Source of the DNA: Pseudomonadota bacterium
GTDB taxonomy: Bacteria; Pseudomonadota; Alphaproteobacteria; Rhizobiales; Xanthobacteraceae
DNA length: 64,000 nucleotides
Direction of reading: 5' to 3'
NCBI GenBank assembly: GCA_023435725.1
Contig: JAEYRD010000056.1
Coordinates: 1 to 64,000, forward strand
Shown: in pieces, positions 33,172-42,209 of the stretch
Numbering within the stretch: position 1 is the first letter of the stretch
Layout of the letters: each line of letters begins with the position of its first letter
Made by a program: the position numbers and the translations under genes
The notes under the pieces: generated by a model
Databases searched by the model: none
Seen by the model: the letters and a program-made list of their open reading frames with translations, nothing else
Told to the model about the DNA's origin: nothing

Positions 33172-34864
33172 AACCGAGGCCCTCTCGGCACGTCTTGCCG
33201 CGGCCCTCGCCGCGCATGGCGGCGCGACGGTGATGCGCTCGAAACGCTACGGGCTCTGGCAGCCGCTCAGCGGCACGGAGACCGCGACACGCATCGCGGC
33301 GATCGCACGCGGCTTGCGCGCCGTCGGCCTGCAGGACAAGGACGTCGCAGCGATCTGCGGCGATACCTGCGCGGATTGGGTGCTCGCCGACCTCGCCATC
33401 ATGGCTGCCGGCGGCGTCTCCACCGGTCTCGACGCCGATGCCGATGGCGACGAGCTGGCGCGTCTGGTCAATCTCTTCGGCGTCGGCGTTCTCTTCGTCG
33501 CCGGCGATGCACATCTGCATCGGGCTCTCGGTATCCGCGATCGCTGTCCGAGATTGCGGCTGATCGTCGTCATGCACGAGCAATGGGACGACGGCGCGCG
33601 CGTGGATCACGTGATGACGCTGGCGGAGCTGCAGGCCCGCGGCACGGGCGCTGATGCCCTTCCTGTACCTGCCGACACTGCGATTGCCGCGATCGTGATG
33701 ACGTCGGGCGTCACGGCGCCGGCGCGGGGCGCCTTGCTCACGCAGGCCGCGCTCGGCCGTCAGGCTGAGCGCACCGCGCGCGAGCTTCAATTGAGTTCGA
33801 AGGACGAGCGCCTGTCGTTGACGCCGCTGCATCATGTGATGGAGCGGGTGGTCGGCGTCTACGCCTCGCTGCTCGCGGGCTGCATCCTCAATTTTCCTGA
33901 AAGCCGCGAGACCGCGCTCAGCGATCTCAGGGAGTTGCAGCCGACCGTCGTGCAGGCGCCGCCGCGCTTGTGGGCGAAGCTGAAGTCCGGCGTCGAGCTC
34001 GCCGCGGCGGAGGCAACCGCCTTCCAGCGCCGCATGATCGCCTTGGCCCTGAAGCCGGGAGGCGAGGAGCCGAATCCGCTTCTGGATGCTCTGGTACTGG
34101 CGCCGGTCCGCAGCCGCATTGGTCTGTCGCGGGCGCGCCTTTGCATCACGACCGGCGCGCCGGCGCGCTCCGATGTCGGAGCCTGGTTCGCTGCGATCCG
34201 GCGGCCGCTCACAGACGCCTATGGTCAGGCCGAGTCCGGCGGGGCGGTGACGTTCGCTGCGCATCGCGGCGCGTTCAGGACGCTCGATGGCGTGAAGCTG
34301 GAGACGCTCGCGTCCGGCGAGATCCGCCTGCGGTCCGATACGCTGTTCGTCGGTTATGCAGGCGAGGCCGCGAACGCGATCCGTGATGGTTGGTGGCATA
34401 GCGGCGATGTCGTCCATGCCGACATCGCCGGCGAGGCGCATCCCGTCGGGCGTGTTGCGGATCTGCTCGACCGTGACGGCGGTGCCGCATCGCTCAGGAG
34501 CGAGGCCGATCTCGTGAAATCGCCCTACGTCGCCGATGCGTTCCTGCATCGCGACGCCCGGGGGCAGGTGATCGCCGCCGTTCTGATGGACCCCGATCCC
34601 GTGATCAAGTTCGCGCAAGACAACAGCATCCCGTTCACGCACTTCCTCAGCCTTTGCCGTTCGCAGGACATCCGCGCGCTGATCGGCCGGGTGATCGCGG
34701 AGACCAACACGCGTGCGCCCGTAAGGATCGACGACTTCATCCTGATCGAGCGCTCGCTCGGTCCCGGTGATCCTGAAATCAGCGCCATGCTCGTGCTGCG
34801 CCGCCGGCTGCTGCGTCCGGAAAACCGTTCCGTCGAAGAAAGCGCCATTTCACAGAGCGCATAA
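33155..34864 (+). CDS. AMP-binding (acyl-CoA synthetase-like) protein, probably degenerate
   Basis: A 569-residue member of the adenylate-forming superfamily, encoded inside the liv operon. It lines up with long-chain acyl-CoA synthetases, but every core motif is worn: the P-loop reads TSGVTAPARGA where TSGTTGxPKG is expected, the A5 motif is YGQAESGG, and the hinge region is GWWHSGD. The C-terminal segment that normally carries the catalytic lysine (TPTLKxxR) reads SAMLVLRRR, with valine at the lysine position by my alignment. It may have lost ligase activity, or use a different lysine. The substrate of the transporter is presumably a carboxylic acid. Confidence 0.78.
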   Translation: MAGGAETEALSARLAAALAAHGGATVMRSKRYGLWQPLSGTETATRIAAIARGLRAVGLQDKDVAAICGDTCADWVLADLAIMAAGGVSTGLDADADGDELARLVNLFGVGVLFVAGDAHLHRALGIRDRCPRLRLIVVMHEQWDDGARVDHVMTLAELQARGTGADALPVPADTAIAAIVMTSGVTAPARGALLTQAALGRQAERTARELQLSSKDERLSLTPLHHVMERVVGVYASLLAGCILNFPESRETALSDLRELQPTVVQAPPRLWAKLKSGVELAAAEATAFQRRMIALALKPGGEEPNPLLDALVLAPVRSRIGLSRARLCITTGAPARSDVGAWFAAIRRPLTDAYGQAESGGAVTFAAHRGAFRTLDGVKLETLASGEIRLRSDTLFVGYAGEAANAIRDGWWHSGDVVHADIAGEAHPVGRVADLLDRDGGAASLRSEADLVKSPYVADAFLHRDARGQVIAAVLMDPDPVIKFAQDNSIPFTHFLSLCRSQDIRALIGRVIAETNTRAPVRIDDFILIERSLGPGDPEISAMLVLRRRLLRPENRSVEESAISQSA

Positions 34865-34891
34865 CCAGAGCCCCAGGGAGGAGTACCAGCC

Positions 34892-36097
34892 ATGACGTCA
34901 CGTTTCCTTATGTCAGCCGCGATCGTCGCGCTCACAGGACTGGCGGCGCAACCCGCGCTCGCACAGTTCAAGACGCAAGGCGTCACCGACACGGAGATCG
35001 TGATCGGCACGCACATGGACCTGTCCGGGCCGATCAAGTCGTGGGGCGTTCCGGCCTCGCAAGGCATGAAGCTCGCGGTCGAGCAGATCAACGCCGCGGG
35101 CGGCATCAATGGCCGCAAGATCAAGCTCATTCTCGAGGATGACAGCTACGATCCGAAGAAGGCCGTGCTGCAGACGCAGAAGCTGATCGAGCTCGACAAG
35201 GCGTTCTCGATCGTATCGGCGATGGGCTCCGCGACTACGCTCGCTCCGATGCCGCTGGTGCAGGGCGCCGGCCTGACGCACCTGTTCCCGATCACAGCCG
35301 CCGAATTCACCTTCAAGATGGACCCGGCCAAGCCCGAGGACAGGCTGAAGTTCAACATGTTCAGCCCGTACTACGACACGATGCGCCTCGGCATCAAATA
35401 CGTGATCGAGCACGGCAAGTTCAGCAAGCCTTGTATCGTCTATCAGGACGACGAGATGGGGAAGAACTTTACGGATGCCTATTCCGACCAGCTCAAGGAC
35501 CTGAAATTGCCCGAGGCCACGCGCGTGTCGTTCAAGCGCGGTGCGACCGACTTCAACTCGCAGGTCGCGCGCATGAAGGCCGATGGCTGCGATCTCGTCG
35601 CGCTGGGGTCCGTGGTCCGCGAGTCCGTCGGCATCGTCACGGCTGCCAAAAAGCTCGGCTGGGCGCCGACCTTCGTGGTGTCGTCACCAAGCTACGTGCC
35701 GGACCTGCACGAACTCGGCAAGGACGCCACCGAAGGCATCTACGGTGTCGGCCAGACCGAGATCTTCTATACGGACACGGCGACGGGCAAGGTGAAGGAA
35801 TTCATCGAAGCCTATCGCAAGATGTTCGGCGTCGATCCCAATCTGCAGTCGACCTCGGGCTATGACGGCGCCATGGCATTCGCGTTCTATGCGGGTCTCG
35901 CCGGCAAGAACCTGACCACGGATTCGCTGATCGCGGCGATGGAATCGGGCAAGGTGTTCGAAGACATCTTCGGCGGCGCGCCGGTGTCCTTCTCCAAGGA
36001 CAACCACCTCGGCGTCTCTGCTGCGACCATCGGCCAGATCAAGAACGGCCGTTGGGTGACGATTGCCCGCAACCAGTCCTACAAGACCGAAAAATAG
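34892..36097 (+). CDS. livK: ABC transporter substrate-binding protein (LivK type)
   Basis: A 401-residue periplasmic binding protein with a Sec signal cut after QPALA. The type-I fold shows GVTDTEIVIGTHMDLSGP, NAAGGINGRKIKLILEDD and the second lobe with GRDF-like stretches. GGGAGGAG precedes its ATG. It is the last gene of the operon, 27 bases after the ligase-like gene, and is followed by a terminator-like hairpin. Confidence 0.92.
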   Translation: MTSRFLMSAAIVALTGLAAQPALAQFKTQGVTDTEIVIGTHMDLSGPIKSWGVPASQGMKLAVEQINAAGGINGRKIKLILEDDSYDPKKAVLQTQKLIELDKAFSIVSAMGSATTLAPMPLVQGAGLTHLFPITAAEFTFKMDPAKPEDRLKFNMFSPYYDTMRLGIKYVIEHGKFSKPCIVYQDDEMGKNFTDAYSDQLKDLKLPEATRVSFKRGATDFNSQVARMKADGCDLVALGSVVRESVGIVTAAKKLGWAPTFVVSSPSYVPDLHELGKDATEGIYGVGQTEIFYTDTATGKVKEFIEAYRKMFGVDPNLQSTSGYDGAMAFAFYAGLAGKNLTTDSLIAAMESGKVFEDIFGGAPVSFSKDNHLGVSAATIGQIKNGRWVTIARNQSYKTEK

Positions 36098-36112
36098 ACT
36101 GTCGATGACCAC

Positions 36113-36141
36113 GGCGATGCCTGAAGACATCAGGCATCGCC
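36113..36141. terminator. Terminator-like hairpin at the end of the liv operon
   Basis: GGCGATGCCTGA (36113-36124) and TCAGGCATCGCC (36130-36141) are perfect 12-bp arms around a five-base loop, between livK and the opposing FAH-family gene. No T-run follows on either side. Confidence 0.65.
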
Positions 36142-36171
36142 GGTTGGATCGGATCTGGCAAAGGTGCAGGC

Positions 36172-37134
36172 CTAGGCCGGGACGCTGACGCCTGAAATGG
36201 GATTTCTCAGCACGCCGATCTTCTCAATCTCGCATTCGATCAGATCGCCCGGCAAGCAATAGCGAGAAGCTGCGACCAGTCCCGGCGCCGGCGTCCAGCT
36301 TCCACCGAGTTCGCGGTCGGTTGACCAGGCCGTGCCCGCCGGTGAGCCTGTGATGATCACCATGCCTGGCCGCAGGGTGAAGTTGGTCGAGAAGAAATGA
36401 ATCAGTTCGGCACAGGACCAGATCATGTCCGAGGTCGAACTGTTCTGGCGCAGCTCGCCGTTGATGCGCATCGATATCTGCAGGGATTGCGGATCGACGA
36501 CTTCGTCCGCAGTCACTACAACCGGGCCAAGTGGCGCGCTGGTGTCGAACGCCTTGCCGCGGCCGAGTTCGTACCACACGAGCCCGCCCGGCGCCGAGCG
36601 CACCTGGCGGTCGCGCGCCGTCACGTCGTTCACGATGGTGTAGCCGAAGACGTGATCGAGCGCCCGTTCCACCGGAATGTGCCGCCCCGGTTTGCCGATG
36701 ACAACGGCAAGCTCGGTCTCGCAATCGAGCTTTCGCGTCAGCATGGGATCGTGGATGATCGCATCGTCCGGCCCGATCACGCAATCGGCCGTCTTCACGA
36801 AGAACTCAGGCTCCTTGCCGGACAGCGGCGTGTTGGCCTTTTCCTGATTGTGCGCACGGTAATTGCTGCCGGCACAGAGAATGGTGGATGGCCGCAATGG
36901 CGCGCGCAGGGGCACTGACGATGCATCGCGAATGGCATTCGCCGGCGGAGCGGCCAGCAGCTTTTCCAGGTTCAGTTCTCCACGGACGGTCGCATCGATC
37001 ACCGTCACAAGGTTCGATGCCAGCCTTGGGTCGACGCCGTGATGGCTCGCGCAGGTGGCGACATCGACGATGCGACCGCCGATCAGAATGCCGAGACGTT
37101 CGTCTTGTCCATCCAGAAAACTTATGAATTGCAT
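36172..37134 (-). CDS. Fumarylacetoacetate hydrolase-family protein
   Basis: A 320-residue protein with the FAH C-terminal catalytic fold (about residues 85-315). Signatures are ILCAGSNYRAHNQE, KLDCETELAVVIG with acidic metal ligands, and TARDRQVRSAP. FAH-family enzymes cleave C-C bonds or hydrate, decarboxylate or isomerise small keto-acids from ring-cleavage pathways. AGGGGAAG lies seven bases upstream of the ATG at 37134. It follows the GntR gene by 27 bases, so both form one operon divergent from the RidA/importer genes. Confidence 0.88.
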   Translation of the reverse strand: MQFISFLDGQDERLGILIGGRIVDVATCASHHGVDPRLASNLVTVIDATVRGELNLEKLLAAPPANAIRDASSVPLRAPLRPSTILCAGSNYRAHNQEKANTPLSGKEPEFFVKTADCVIGPDDAIIHDPMLTRKLDCETELAVVIGKPGRHIPVERALDHVFGYTIVNDVTARDRQVRSAPGGLVWYELGRGKAFDTSAPLGPVVVTADEVVDPQSLQISMRINGELRQNSSTSDMIWSCAELIHFFSTNFTLRPGMVIITGSPAGTAWSTDRELGGSWTPAPGLVAASRYCLPGDLIECEIEKIGVLRNPISGVSVPA

Positions 37135-37161
37135 TGACGTGCTTCCCCTAATCAATCCCGA

Positions 37162-37908
37162 TTAACGCTCTTCCCTGAACATCATTGCCTGCACGCTCTG
37201 CAGGTGCGCTTTCATGGCCGCTTCCGCGCCGGCTGCGTTGCGGCGCCGGATCGCGTCCACGATACGGACGTGCTCGGCAGTATGAACGTCACGCATCTTG
37301 TCGGTGAGGGTTCGCTTCTTCAGCGCGCCCCAGTCGCCTTGATGCCGGATCCGGGTCACAATGGCGGCGAACGCCGCGAACAGCGGATTGCGCGTCGAGA
37401 TCGCGATGGTGTGATGGAGCAGATCGTCGCAATCCTCGAACTGCTGCAAGCTCTTGGCGACGCGTGACTGATCGATCGCCTTCTGCATCTGCGCGATGTC
37501 GGCGCCGTTGGCGCGTTCGACCGATAGCTCCGCTATGAACGGCTCGAGCGAAAGACGGAATTCCATGAGATCGCGCGGACTTGCGGACTGCGCAATGTCG
37601 ATCCCCTCGAAGCCGACGGCGAGACCCGGCACCGCCGCTTTCACCGCCGCGGCGGGAGTGAGAACATCCTTGACGAACGTGCCGCGGCCGATCTCGCGCA
37701 CGATTGCGCCTTCCTTCTCCAGTAGGTCCAGCATCTTTCGCACCGTGTTGCGGCCGGTCCCGAACTGACTCGCTATCTCCCGCTCGGTCGGAAGCTTTTC
37801 GCCGGGCTTGAATGACTGCCTGCTGATCCCGCTCTCGATGTAGCGACGAATTTCCCGCATCGCTGCCTGCGCGCGATCGCGCATGTTGCCGTCGAGTGTT
37901 TCCTTCAT
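37162..37908 (-). CDS. GntR-family regulator (FCD type)
   Basis: A 248-residue regulator with a winged helix (about residues 10-80; EKLPTEREIASQFGTGRNTV and RKMLDLLEKEGAIVREIGRGTF) and an all-helical FCD effector domain. The ATG at 37908 has GAGGA upstream. It heads the operon with the FAH-family gene and is divergent from RidA. A candidate operator with a GT-N-AC core lies between. It probably represses both arms until a pathway intermediate binds. Confidence 0.88.
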   Translation of the reverse strand: MKETLDGNMRDRAQAAMREIRRYIESGISRQSFKPGEKLPTEREIASQFGTGRNTVRKMLDLLEKEGAIVREIGRGTFVKDVLTPAAAVKAAVPGLAVGFEGIDIAQSASPRDLMEFRLSLEPFIAELSVERANGADIAQMQKAIDQSRVAKSLQQFEDCDDLLHHTIAISTRNPLFAAFAAIVTRIRHQGDWGALKKRTLTDKMRDVHTAEHVRIVDAIRRRNAAGAEAAMKAHLQSVQAMMFREER

Positions 37909-37995
37909 CTTCGCATCCTCATCGTGCCGTCTTGCGTCATGCCGCAAGCGAGTGCAACGCCTGTTCATTCAACGCGCTTGACACCGACAACCCTA

Positions 37996-38004
37996 TAGTT
38001 ACCA
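37996..38004. promoter_or_regulatory. Candidate GntR operator in the divergent region
   Basis: TAGTTACCA has the GntR core GT-N-AC with flanking T and A. It lies within CTATA-N8-TATAG (37993-38010) and about 12 bases downstream of a TTGACA (37978-37983), i.e. over the probable promoter toward RidA. Confidence 0.35.
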
Positions 38005-38058
38005 ATATAGATCAAATCAAGCAAATTGGTTTTGAATTGGTTCCAAATGAGGTGGCAA

Positions 38059-38463
38059 ATGGACAAGGGCAAGAAGACCTACGTTGTTGGCAAGCTGTCG
38101 GACGCGATTGCGGGCGAGCGGAAAATTCCGCTTTCCGCAGTGACGAGCGGCAACGGATTCGTCTTCGTCTCCGGGCTGCCGCCAGTCAATCATGTCACCG
38201 GCGAACTCGTACGGGGCGACATATTGGTGCAGACGCGGCAGTGTCTGGAGAACGTCAAGGCGGCGCTCGAGGCTGCAGGCTCCTCGCTCGACAAGGTGCT
38301 CAAGGTGACGATCTACGCCGTCAATTGCGCCTACTTCAAAGACATCAATGCGATCTACGCCGAGTATTTCGCGAAGGAACCGCCGGCCCGCACGTTCTGT
38401 ACCGTCGGGGCGTGGCCCTGGGAGTTCGACATCGAAATCGAAGCCGTCGCGTTGCAGGGCTGA
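38059..38463 (+). CDS. RidA/YjgF-family imine deaminase
   Basis: A 134-residue protein of the Rid family, forming small trimers that hydrolyse reactive enamines or imines. The conserved arginine that binds the carboxylate is in PPARTFCTVG, and GNGFVFVSGLPPV and VLKVTIYAVN are family landmarks. GAGGTGG lies upstream of the ATG at 38059. In this cluster it is probably a pathway enzyme rather than the housekeeping copy, since it heads the importer operon. Confidence 0.88.
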   Translation: MDKGKKTYVVGKLSDAIAGERKIPLSAVTSGNGFVFVSGLPPVNHVTGELVRGDILVQTRQCLENVKAALEAAGSSLDKVLKVTIYAVNCAYFKDINAIYAEYFAKEPPARTFCTVGAWPWEFDIEIEAVALQG

Positions 38464-38502
38464 GCCGCTTCATTCTGTTGCACCGTATCAGAGAGCGTTC
38501 AA

Positions 38503-39351
38503 ATGACGGCATCGCTTATCAAGCCCTCGGTTGTTCGGCCCGTCATCGTTGCCGATCAATCCGCCCCGCGTCCGGTTCTTCAGTTCAAGGATGTGACGAA
38601 AACCTATCGAAGCAATCGTGGTTCGGTGAAGGCGCTGGATCGCATTTCGATCGAGGTGAAGGAGGGCGAGTTCCTCACCATCGTCGGACCGAGCGGTTGC
38701 GGCAAGTCGACGCTTCTCAACATCCTCGTCGGACTGGAATTGCCGAGCGAGGGCGAGATCATGCTCGACGGCACCCGTGCCGTCGACCGCAAGGCGGTGG
38801 GGTACGTCATGCAGAATGACAATCTCTATCCCTGGCGGACGCTGCGCGAGAACGTGGAGTTTCCGCTCGAGCTGAGAGGCGTTCCCGCGGGCGAGCGTCG
38901 CGACACCAGCATGAGATACCTGGAGAAGGTGAGGTTGCACGAATTTGCCGACCGATATCCGTACGAATTGTCGGGAGGCATGCGGCAGCGCGGCAACATC
39001 GTGCGCGCGCTGTCATTCTCGCCGCGAATTCTCGTCATGGACGAACCGTTCGGCCCGCTGGATGCGCAGACGCGGCTCCTGCTGCAAAACCTGCTGCTCG
39101 AGCTCTGGGCCGAAGAGCGCAAGACGATCGTCTTCATCACCCACGACCTGCACGAGGCAATCGGGCTTGGCGACCGGGTGGCCGTGCTGACCGCGCGCCC
39201 GGGTCGCGTGAAATCGGTTCATCCGGTCGATATTCCGCGGCCGCGCAATCTGCGTCACCTGCACGAGAATGCGAACTATCGCAGTCTGCTGTCGCGCATC
39301 GGCGACGAGCTGGCAGAAGAGATCCAGGTCCAGAGCGGAGACCGGCCATGA
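38503..39351 (+). CDS. ABC importer ATPase, SsuB/TauB type
   Basis: A 282-residue ATPase of the nitrate/sulfonate/taurine group. Walker A is GPSGCGKST, the Q-loop is VMQNDNLYPWRTLRENV, the signature is LSGGMRQRGNIVRAL, Walker B is LVMDEPFGPLDA, followed by THDLHEAIGLGDRV and TARPGRV. The gene is 39 bases after RidA and overlaps the permease gene by four bases. Confidence 0.92.
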   Translation: MTASLIKPSVVRPVIVADQSAPRPVLQFKDVTKTYRSNRGSVKALDRISIEVKEGEFLTIVGPSGCGKSTLLNILVGLELPSEGEIMLDGTRAVDRKAVGYVMQNDNLYPWRTLRENVEFPLELRGVPAGERRDTSMRYLEKVRLHEFADRYPYELSGGMRQRGNIVRALSFSPRILVMDEPFGPLDAQTRLLLQNLLLELWAEERKTIVFITHDLHEAIGLGDRVAVLTARPGRVKSVHPVDIPRPRNLRHLHENANYRSLLSRIGDELAEEIQVQSGDRP

Positions 39352-40181
39352 GCACCGAGGCAATGGATATCGGCTCCCAGCCGGCGGCTCGGCCGCTGCT
39401 CAGTTATCACGGCCGCGTTGCAATTGCGCGCATCGCGCTCGTCACTCTGGTGTTCGGCTTTTGGGAGCTCGCTTCGGGGCGGCTGTTTTCCGCGTTCTGG
39501 GTCTCGAAGCCGTCCCTCATCGCGGCCTATATCTGGAAGTGGATCGTGGCTGGCGACTTCTTTTATCAGATGTCGTTTACTTTCGGCGCGATGCTGGCGG
39601 GATTTGCCGCCGGTACGCTGCTGGGTCTTGCCGCGGGCGTCGTGTTGAGTCGGACGCAGTTCGCCGCCGACGTCCTCGATCCGTTTCTGGTCGCGATCAA
39701 TGGCATACCACGCGTGGCGCTGGCGCCTTTGTTCGTGGTTTGGTTCGGCATCGATATGCTGCCGAAGATCGTTCTGGTTTTCACGTTGGTCTTCTTCGTC
39801 ATCTTCTACAATACGTTTGCCGGCATCAAGAGTGTGGAGCGCAGGTTCACCGACCTTGCCTTCGTGATGGGCGCCAGCGAGCGCGATCTGTTCACCAAGG
39901 TAATCCTGCCGGCGGCGATGCCGCACATCTTTCTCGGTATCAAGCTTTCAATCCCCTATGCCTTGATCGGTGCGATCATCGGTGAATTCGTGGCCTCGTC
40001 TGCTGGGCTCGGCTGGAAGATCCAGATGGAGACCAGCCTCTACAACACCACCGGCACGATGGCCGGCCTGATCGTGATGATGCTGATCGTGGTGGCGATG
40101 AACTCGCTCCTGGCGTTTGCCGAGCGACGGTTGCTGCGCTGGCAGCCGGCATCGCGCTATGGCGGCGCCCAGAATCAATAG
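39348..40181 (+). CDS. ABC importer permease, SsuC/TauC type
   Basis: A 277-residue permease with six predicted membrane segments and the EAA loop (RRFTDLAFVMGASERDLFTK). It belongs to the family that imports sulfonates, nitrate, taurine, pyrimidines or phthalate-like acids. Translation is coupled to the ATPase gene by an ATGA overlap. Confidence 0.91.
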   Translation: MSTEAMDIGSQPAARPLLSYHGRVAIARIALVTLVFGFWELASGRLFSAFWVSKPSLIAAYIWKWIVAGDFFYQMSFTFGAMLAGFAAGTLLGLAAGVVLSRTQFAADVLDPFLVAINGIPRVALAPLFVVWFGIDMLPKIVLVFTLVFFVIFYNTFAGIKSVERRFTDLAFVMGASERDLFTKVILPAAMPHIFLGIKLSIPYALIGAIIGEFVASSAGLGWKIQMETSLYNTTGTMAGLIVMMLIVVAMNSLLAFAERRLLRWQPASRYGGAQNQ

Positions 40182-40210
40182 TCAATTCTTCCAGTACGCA
40201 GGAGCTTCAC

Positions 40211-41236
40211 ATGGATCGTCGTGCACTCTTGGCCGGAATGGGCGCTGCTCTGTTTCCGGCTGGTCTGGCCCCGCGGCTTGCCCTTGCACAGGGCGCAGGC
40301 AAGCCGCTGCGGATCACCCACGCGGTGACGTCGCTGGCCTATATGCAGAGCTACATCGCCCAGCAGAACGGCTATTTTGCCAAGGCCGGCTTTGCCCCGC
40401 AGATCATCGACACCGGAGGCGGCGGTCCCGACGTGCAACTGGTGCTCGGTGGTCGCGCTGAATTGACCGTCAACGACGGCGCGCAGATATTTCCGGCACT
40501 GGCGCAGGGCCAGAAGCTGGTCTGCGTGCTCGGGCTGCTCGACCGGTCCATCGTCAATGCAACGATCAGCAAGGCCGCCGCGCAACGGACCGGCTTTTCC
40601 GACGGCATGCCCTTCGAGCAGCGGCTCAAGCTTCTCAAGGGATTGAAGATCGGTGTGACGCGAGCGGGCGCGCTCACCTGGCAACTGGCCCGCTTCAACC
40701 TGGTGGCGGCCGGGCTCGACCCGGACCGCGACGTCCAGGTCGTCGCCGTCGGCGGGCCCCCGGCGCTTGCGGCGGCACTCGAGAACGGCGCTATCGACGT
40801 GATCTACATCTCCATGCCGATCGGCGAGCGCCTGATCGGAGAGGGCAAGGCGCTGTCCTTCATCGACAATGCCAGGGGTGAAGATCCGAAGCTTTCAAAA
40901 TTCATGATGGAAGGGCTCTGGACCACGCCGGACTTCCTGGCGGCCAATCGCCCAACGGTCGAAGCGGCGGTAGGAGCTTATCGCATGGCGTCGCAGTTTC
41001 TCCGCGAGTCATCGCCTGAGGCAATTGTCGCATCTCTAAAGCCGACCCTCGGCAGCCTGGGGGATGCGGTGCTGCTGGATTCGGTCAAGCGTATCCAGCC
41101 GGCGATTTCGGCCTCCGGACAAGTGACGAAGGCCGAATTGGATGCGACGCAGGCCGTGTTGAAGCTCAATGGCGTGCTCGGGAAAGACCTGGCGCTTGCC
41201 GAAGTGTTCGATGGCAGTCTGATCGGCAATGGGTGA
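40211..41236 (+). CDS. ABC importer substrate-binding protein, NMT1/SsuA type
   Basis: A 341-residue periplasmic binding protein with a signal beginning MDRRALLAGMGAAL, twin-arginine-like, cut near LALAQ. The fold is NMT1/THI5-like (TSLAYMQSYIAQQNGYF, GGGGPDVQLVLGGRAELTV). The ligand cannot be read from sequence. Given RidA, FAH and PhzF neighbours, a nitrogen-containing carboxylate or heterocycle is more likely than a sulfonate. Confidence 0.88.
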   Translation: MDRRALLAGMGAALFPAGLAPRLALAQGAGKPLRITHAVTSLAYMQSYIAQQNGYFAKAGFAPQIIDTGGGGPDVQLVLGGRAELTVNDGAQIFPALAQGQKLVCVLGLLDRSIVNATISKAAAQRTGFSDGMPFEQRLKLLKGLKIGVTRAGALTWQLARFNLVAAGLDPDRDVQVVAVGGPPALAAALENGAIDVIYISMPIGERLIGEGKALSFIDNARGEDPKLSKFMMEGLWTTPDFLAANRPTVEAAVGAYRMASQFLRESSPEAIVASLKPTLGSLGDAVLLDSVKRIQPAISASGQVTKAELDATQAVLKLNGVLGKDLALAEVFDGSLIGNG

Positions 41237-41277
41237 AGGCCTGCCCGCGAGCGCCCGGTTTCGCTATGGAGGGACGA

Positions 41278-42102
41278 ATGGACGTGCAGCGGATCGCGGC
41301 CTTTTCGCAAGGCGCCAGCGGGGGCAACCCCGCCGGGGTCGTGCTGTGCGAGACGCTCCCTCCGGCGGACCGGATGCTGGCGATTGCAGCGGATGTCGGA
41401 TATTCGGAGACGGTTTTCGCTGCACAGGATGATGCCGGCTGGCGGGTCCGCTACTTCGCGCCCGAGATCGAAGTGCCGTTCTGCGGCCACGCTACGATCG
41501 CGCTCGGCGCCGCGCTTGCTCTTGCCCATGGCGACGGGACATTCGGGCTCCAGCTCAACGATGCGCGGATCACGGTGGCTGGATGGCGGCATCCGACGCT
41601 GATGGCGGCGCTGCAATCGCCTCGCACCCACAGCGCGCAGGCACCGACGCAACTGGTCGAGACCGCTCTCGACCTCTTCTCCTACACCGCTGCCGATCTC
41701 GACCCGCGTTTGCCTCCGGCGATCGCGGAAGCTGGTGCCCGGCATCTCGTCCTGGCCCTTGCCAGCCGCAGCAGGCTCGCCGGGATGCACTACGAGCTGG
41801 AGCAGGGCCGGAAGTTCATGACGGCGGCCGGACTGGTCACCATCAATCTCGTCCATGCGGAAACCGATACGCTCTTTCACGCCCGCAATCCGTTCGCAGC
41901 CGGAGGCGTCTACGAAGACGCCGCGACCGGTGCGGCAGCCGCAGCGCTCGCGGGATATCTGCGCGATGCTGGCTGGCCTCATCGAGGTAGGATCGAGATA
42001 CGCCAGGGCGAGGACATGGGTGTGCCGTCGCGGCTCATGGCCGAGATCACCCCTGAACGCGGTGCAAGCATCCGGGTGTCGGGAGAAGCTCGGCAGATGT
42101 AG
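41278..42102 (+). CDS. PhzF-family isomerase/epimerase-like protein
   Basis: A 274-residue protein with the tandem PhzF fold. The catalytic glutamate is in VGYSETVFA near residue 44, FAPEIEVPFCGHATI is the family's first signature and DAATGAAAAALAGYL the second. GGAGGG lies upstream of the ATG at 41278. The family also includes enzymes unrelated to phenazines that shift protons on amino-acid-like substrates. It is the last gene of the RidA-ABC operon and is probably a catabolic isomerase. Confidence 0.87.
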   Translation: MDVQRIAAFSQGASGGNPAGVVLCETLPPADRMLAIAADVGYSETVFAAQDDAGWRVRYFAPEIEVPFCGHATIALGAALALAHGDGTFGLQLNDARITVAGWRHPTLMAALQSPRTHSAQAPTQLVETALDLFSYTAADLDPRLPPAIAEAGARHLVLALASRSRLAGMHYELEQGRKFMTAAGLVTINLVHAETDTLFHARNPFAAGGVYEDAATGAAAAALAGYLRDAGWPHRGRIEIRQGEDMGVPSRLMAEITPERGASIRVSGEARQM

Positions 42103-42209
42103 TCGGCGATAGCCGTCTCGCCAGCACGAACTGCCCCATGCCCTGCCGCAAGCTGGGCCTATCTAATCCGCTTTCGTGGCCCAGTCTGGTCGGATTTCAG
42201 AGCCTGCGC

